Below are positions 8,727 to 11,799 of a stretch of DNA of 11,799 nt, in pieces. The stretch covers positions 1 to 11,799 of the forward strand of contig CAJVPJ010001164.1 in NCBI GenBank assembly GCA_910592205.1, written 5' to 3'. Position 1 is the stretch's first letter, and each line of letters starts with the position of its first letter. This DNA is from Paraglomus occultum (taxonomy: Eukaryota; Glomeromycota; Glomeromycetes; Paraglomerales; Paraglomeraceae). Under the pieces are notes generated by a model that did not search any database, was not told the origin of the DNA, and saw only the letters and a program-made list of their open reading frames with translations. Position numbers and translations under genes: made by a program.

Positions 8727-10200
8727 CTAATTAGAGTTAGAATGAAGTTTAATAGCCTTAAAAAACTTTTGAATCTTATTTACTCTTTTTTCATTCTGAT
8801 AGACAAAATCAAGATTAGTTTGTGCTGTTTGTTCAGGTACTTGTTGATACAACTCATCTGCCTCTTTAACATTCTTTTCCACTTCTATCCCATTTACATT
8901 CCCATAACAAAGATCAAGATTAGTTTGCGCCTGAATATCCCCTTGTTCAGCTGCTTTCTCATACAGCTCAACTGCTTTTTGGATGTTCTTCTCCACACCT
9001 ATTCCCTTATTATAGCAAACACCAAGGTTAGTTTGTGCCATAGTATCTCCTTGTTCAGCTGCCTTCTGATACAGCTCAATTGCTTTCTGAATGTTCCTCT
9101 GTACTCCTGCCCCATTTTGATAGCAAACACCAAGATTGGTTTGTGCCCTGGCATATCCTTGTTCAGTTGCCTTCTGATACAACTTAATTGCTTTCTGTCT
9201 GAATGTTTCTTTCTACTCCTGTCCCATTTTGATAACAAACACCAAGATTTGTTTGTGCTCTGGCATATCCTTGTTCAGCTGCTTTTTGATACAACTCAAT
9301 TGCTTGTTGAATGCTCTTTTCCACTCCTGTCCCATTCTCATAACAAAAGCCAAGATTTGTTTGTGCTGTAGTATTCCCCTGCTCAGCTGCTTTCTGATAC
9401 AGCTCAATTGCTTTTTGAATATTCTTTTCCACTCCTGCCCCATTTTCATAGCAAACACCAAGATTAGTTTGTGTTCTGGCATAACCTTGGTCAGCTGCTT
9501 TCTGATACAACTCAATTGCTTTTTGAATGTTCCTTTCTACTCCTGTCCCATTTTCATAACAAACACCAAGATTAGTTTGTGCCATATCATCACCTTGTTC
9601 AGCTGCTTTCTGATACAACTCAACAGCCTTTTGAACATTCTTTTCTACTCCTGTCCCACTCTCATAACACCAACCAAGACTAGTTTGTGCCAGAGTATCC
9701 CCTTGTTCAGCTGCCTTCTGATACAACTCAACTGCTTTTTGAATGTTCATTTCTACTCCTATACCATTATGATAACAAATACCAAGGTTATTCTGTGCTC
9801 CAGCATATTCTTGATCAGCTGCTTCCCGGTACAATTTAACTGCTTTTTGAATGTTCTTTTCAATCCCTGTCCTATATTTATAACAAACACCAAGATTGTT
9901 TTGTGCCAGAGTATTACCATTTTCAGCTGCTTCCTGGTACAATTTAACTGCTTTTTGAATGTTCTTTTCAATCCCTGTCCTATATTGATAACAAACACCA
10001 AGATTGTTTTGTGCCAGAGTAGTACCTTTTTCAGCTGCTTCCTGGTACAATTCAACTGCTTTTTGGATGTTCTTTTCAATTCCTGTCCCATTATAATAGC
10101 AAATACCAAGATAATATTGTGCTGTAGCATTGCCTATCTTTGCTGCTTTTTGATACCATTGAACAGCCTGTTCAGGATCCTTTTTTGTCTCTATTCCAAT
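8727..10200 (-). repeat. Tandem array of about 13 Sel1 units (108 bp / 36 aa each)
   Basis: Units have the form VEKNIQKAIELYQKAAEQG followed by about five variable residues, then AQTNLGVCYENGTG. The unit nearest the kinase (IETKKDPEQAVQWYQKAA) is the most divergent of the upstream ones and resembles the usual first Sel1 unit. Units 5-11 are nearly identical to each other at DNA level, which points to recent tandem expansion or gene conversion. The last two units decay: one loses two residues (VPEQTAQTNLD) and the last is barely recognisable before the TAG. One unit carries the 4-nt duplication at 9195-9201. The middle of the array (9184-10218) is uninterrupted for 344 codons. Confidence 0.95.
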
Positions 10201-10875
10201 GTGCATGAAAAAATCCAATTAACCAGAAGCACTGTCCACAATTATTATGAGTCTTTAATGTAATTACTGAACTTTCCTGCTTGTACTTGTCATTATTTAG
10301 CACGAGCCAAGTTTTGATAAAATCAGCTGTCTGTTTTGTAGATTTCCCATTAAGTTGTAGCTTATTGCATAATACTGATAACTCATTGGAAAGGGAATGA
10401 TCTGTGGCCTTTTCTTGATGTTGGTTAGCTATGGTGTGGTTAGTATCATCACATCTTGGTTGCTGGTATAGCCTTTTCATTACATTTTTTAACTTATGAT
10501 AACAGTTTTCACTGTCTGGTCGTTCCTCTGAATTGTTGCTCCAGCATTCTGTATACAATTTTTATACTCCTCTGGTGTTCCTAGAACTACATTATGACGA
10601 CCACCGTTCAGCCTGTAGACCTGGATGTCTAAATTGCTTTTAAATTCACTGCATGGATATTCTCTGCTGGATATTTCCCATAGTAATAGAATAATTCCAA
10701 AGCTAAAAATGTCAGACTTTTGATCTCGTTTACTATCATCACTAAAGCATTTAGGGTCAAGATATGCATGAGTTCCTCGATGCTCTGAGTGAGTCTTTTG
10801 TTGCAATATTTTTTCAGATACTCTAAAGTCCGCGATTTTTGCCGTCTTCTCGTAAATCAATACATTGTTCGAAGA

Positions 10876-10950
10876 CTGTCAAACAAAGAGAGAAATCGAT
10901 CAACATATAGATTTACGCTGATAAATCGTATTAATGAATAATACACTTAC
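10876..10950 (-). other. Intron 3 of the kinase-Sel1 locus
   Basis: The donor is GATCTG|GTAAGT and the acceptor TTTGACAG|TCTTCG. It is 75 bases and phase 0. It splits the catalytic loop between HKDL and SSNNVL exactly. This is the best-supported intron of the locus. Confidence 0.8.
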
Positions 10951-11110
10951 CAGATCTTTATGTAAAATTCCGATTCTATGAATATGTCTCAGACCGTTTA
11001 TGATATCTGACAGTTGGAAAGCCAGTCTAGTTTGATAGCTGACGACAAGTATTCTCGTAATGAACCATTGTCGGCATAATCAAAAACCATCAAGTATCTT
11101 CCCTTGATAT

Positions 11111-11176
11111 CTATTAGAAACCGAAAAGTATTATATTCAAGTCTATTTTCTAATACAAAACGTTTTCATCGTACAC
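11111..11176 (-). other. Intron 2 of the kinase-Sel1 locus (proposed)
   Basis: Without splicing, the frame hits a TGA soon after VRFLGV. A 66-base intron from GTGTAC to TTTCTAATAG (with a CTAAT branch motif at its end) joins VRFL to DIKGRYLMVFDYA in phase 1 and restores the hinge. The donor is weak, so an in-frame lesion is the alternative. Confidence 0.45.
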
Positions 11177-11228
11177 CAAGAAATCGAACTATGTTTGGAT
11201 GGTCGTCTACTGTGCGATGGAGCTTGAG

Positions 11229-11317
11229 CTAGAATATGCATTATGACATATACTAAATAAGGGCCACAGCTTCATCGACCTTAGTGCAATTTCACAATAT
11301 ACTGTACGATTACAAAC
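11229..11317 (-). other. Intron 1 of the kinase-Sel1 locus
   Basis: The donor is GAG|GTTTGT and the acceptor TATTCTAG|CTC. It is 89 bases long and phase 0. Splicing joins FVKE to LKLHRTVDDHPNIVRF, which restores the normal alpha-C region of the kinase family; the unspliced frame runs into unrelated residues. Confidence 0.65.
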
Positions 11318-11530
11318 CTCTTTTACAAAGTCCTCGTCTTCGTTCCAATATTTGATCATTTTGTAAGCCACAGAGATGCCCGATGTTTTTACTGTTGCTT
11401 TGAAAACTACCCCGAATGCACCATGGCCTATACAGTCTTTGTCGATTAAACTATCATAAGAATAGAACCGTATGTATTCACTTTCAATACTCTTTTCTAA
11501 CCATTCCTTCTCAGAGGCGGCTGATGTCAT

Positions 11531-11653
11531 GGTTGTTGATACTATTACCGAACGCTTGAACACATCTATAACCGTGTTACATTCAGTAGTAGTACACAAA
11601 AACGGTCATCAAACGATTTGTCATTAATATTACACAGCAGTTATGTTTGTGAA
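11531..11653 (-). promoter_or_regulatory. Promoter/5' UTR region of the kinase-Sel1 locus
   Basis: It lies between the kinase ATG and the pogo-like element. It has no clear TATA box or other known motif. It is short, so part of the promoter may lie within or beyond the element. Confidence 0.3.
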
Positions 11654-11743
11654 TACACAGTCAACCCCGTTAAACCGAAGGCGTCCGTTCTGCCCTTTTT
11701 CTTCAGATTAGCGGGGTCTTCAGATTAGCGGGGTATCTGTGTA
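11654..11743. mobile_element. Compact pogo/Tc1-mariner-like terminal-inverted-repeat element
   Basis: The left end is CACAGTCAACCCCGTTAAAC, continuing CGAAG (11656-11680); the right end is CTTCAGATTAGCGGGG then TATCTGTG (11718-11741). The right end reversed matches the left with a few changes. TA flanks both sides (11654-11655 and 11742-11743), as for Tc1/mariner/pogo insertions. The CAGTCAACCCCG start is of the kind seen at pogo/Fot1-type ends. No transposase is present. Either this is an 86-bp non-autonomous element, or it is the outer end of a longer one running past the window edge. Confidence 0.6.
11700..11733. repeat. Two tandem copies of TCTTCAGATTAGCGGGG
   Basis: The 17-bp unit occurs exactly twice (11700-11716 and 11717-11733). 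A third, diverged copy, CTTCGGCTTAGCGGGA, lies at 11774-11789, and inverted copies lie at 11665-11680 and 11742-11751. Such subterminal repeats often serve as transposase binding sites. Confidence 0.85.
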
Positions 11744-11799
11744 AACCGAAGCTTATAATACCAAGTATGATGACTTCGGCTTAGCGGGAGATATAATAA

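Larger units (their letters stand above)
8727..11530 (-). pseudogene. Broken tyrosine-kinase-like kinase with long Sel1 repeat array
   Basis: The start is the ATG at 11530-11528 (ACCATGACA context); no upstream ATG is in frame. Proposed exons: 11530-11318, 11228-11177, 11110-10951 and 10875-8727. The kinase N-lobe shows GHGAFGVV and VAYK, then an alpha-C region (FVKE joined to LKLHRTVDDHPNIVRFL) and hinge (YLMVFDYADNGSLREYL). The C-lobe shows HIHRIGILHKDLSSNN, ADFRVSEK, GTHAYLDP and KSDIFSFGIILLLWEIS, ending at ECWSNNSEERPD. A linker of about 90 residues leads to the Sel1 units, which usually form a superhelical scaffold for protein contacts. Such fusions are a large family in arbuscular mycorrhizal fungi, presumed to signal in the cytosol. 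The frame breaks at about 11021-11047, 10559-10563, 10208-10213 and 9195-9201. DFG reads DFR. Two breaks are in homopolymers and may be sequence errors; the other two are not explained that way. An intact gene in the living organism is not excluded. Confidence 0.75.

Noticed and set aside
8742-9371. Plus-strand 209-codon ORF opposite the Sel1 array
   Set aside because: It is the antisense shadow of the repeats, like the longer one discussed in the findings.

Overview
The window looks like eukaryotic, AT-rich fungal DNA, most probably from an arbuscular mycorrhizal fungus (Glomeromycotina, Rhizophagus-like). Three things point there: a tyrosine-kinase-like kinase fused to a long Sel1 repeat array (a family greatly expanded in that group), a fungal-type Zn2Cys6 zinc cluster, and short GT-AG introns of about 50-90 bp. 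Repeat-derived non-coding DNA makes up most of the rest. The genus is inferred from family knowledge and was not tested by search.

Layout. Positions 1-1088 (+) hold the last two exons of an unrecognised gene: an acidic, low-complexity region, a charged coiled-coil-like helix and a C-terminal membrane anchor, followed by a 3' UTR with an AATAAA signal at 1459. Positions 2798-3261 (-) hold a short Zn2Cys6 zinc-cluster gene; its first exon runs straight into a TA microsatellite and a copy of a dispersed hairpin-rich repeat, so the gene looks truncated. About 5.4 kb (3262-8726) has no convincing gene but several mobile-element remnants: more copies of the same hairpin-rich family (6063, 6389, 7219), an 88-bp nested palindrome (7991-8078), and two other repeat remnants.

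Positions 8727-11530 (-) hold a kinase-Sel1 gene with a recognisable ATG, three putative introns, a kinase domain, a linker and about 12-13 Sel1 units of 36 residues. Its reading frame is broken in four places and the DFG motif reads DFR, so it is best called a pseudogene, with the caveat that two of the four breaks are in homopolymers and could be sequence errors. About 120 bp upstream of its ATG, at 11654-11743, lies a compact terminal-inverted-repeat element flanked by TA, with pogo/Tc1-mariner character; its motifs continue to the window edge.

These genes do not form a pathway. The common theme is repeat activity around gene ends: one element sits at the 3' end of the zinc-cluster exon, another in the promoter region of the broken kinase. 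I did not find a new multi-gene system here. The most unusual material is the multi-copy hairpin-rich repeat family and the pogo-like motif cluster.
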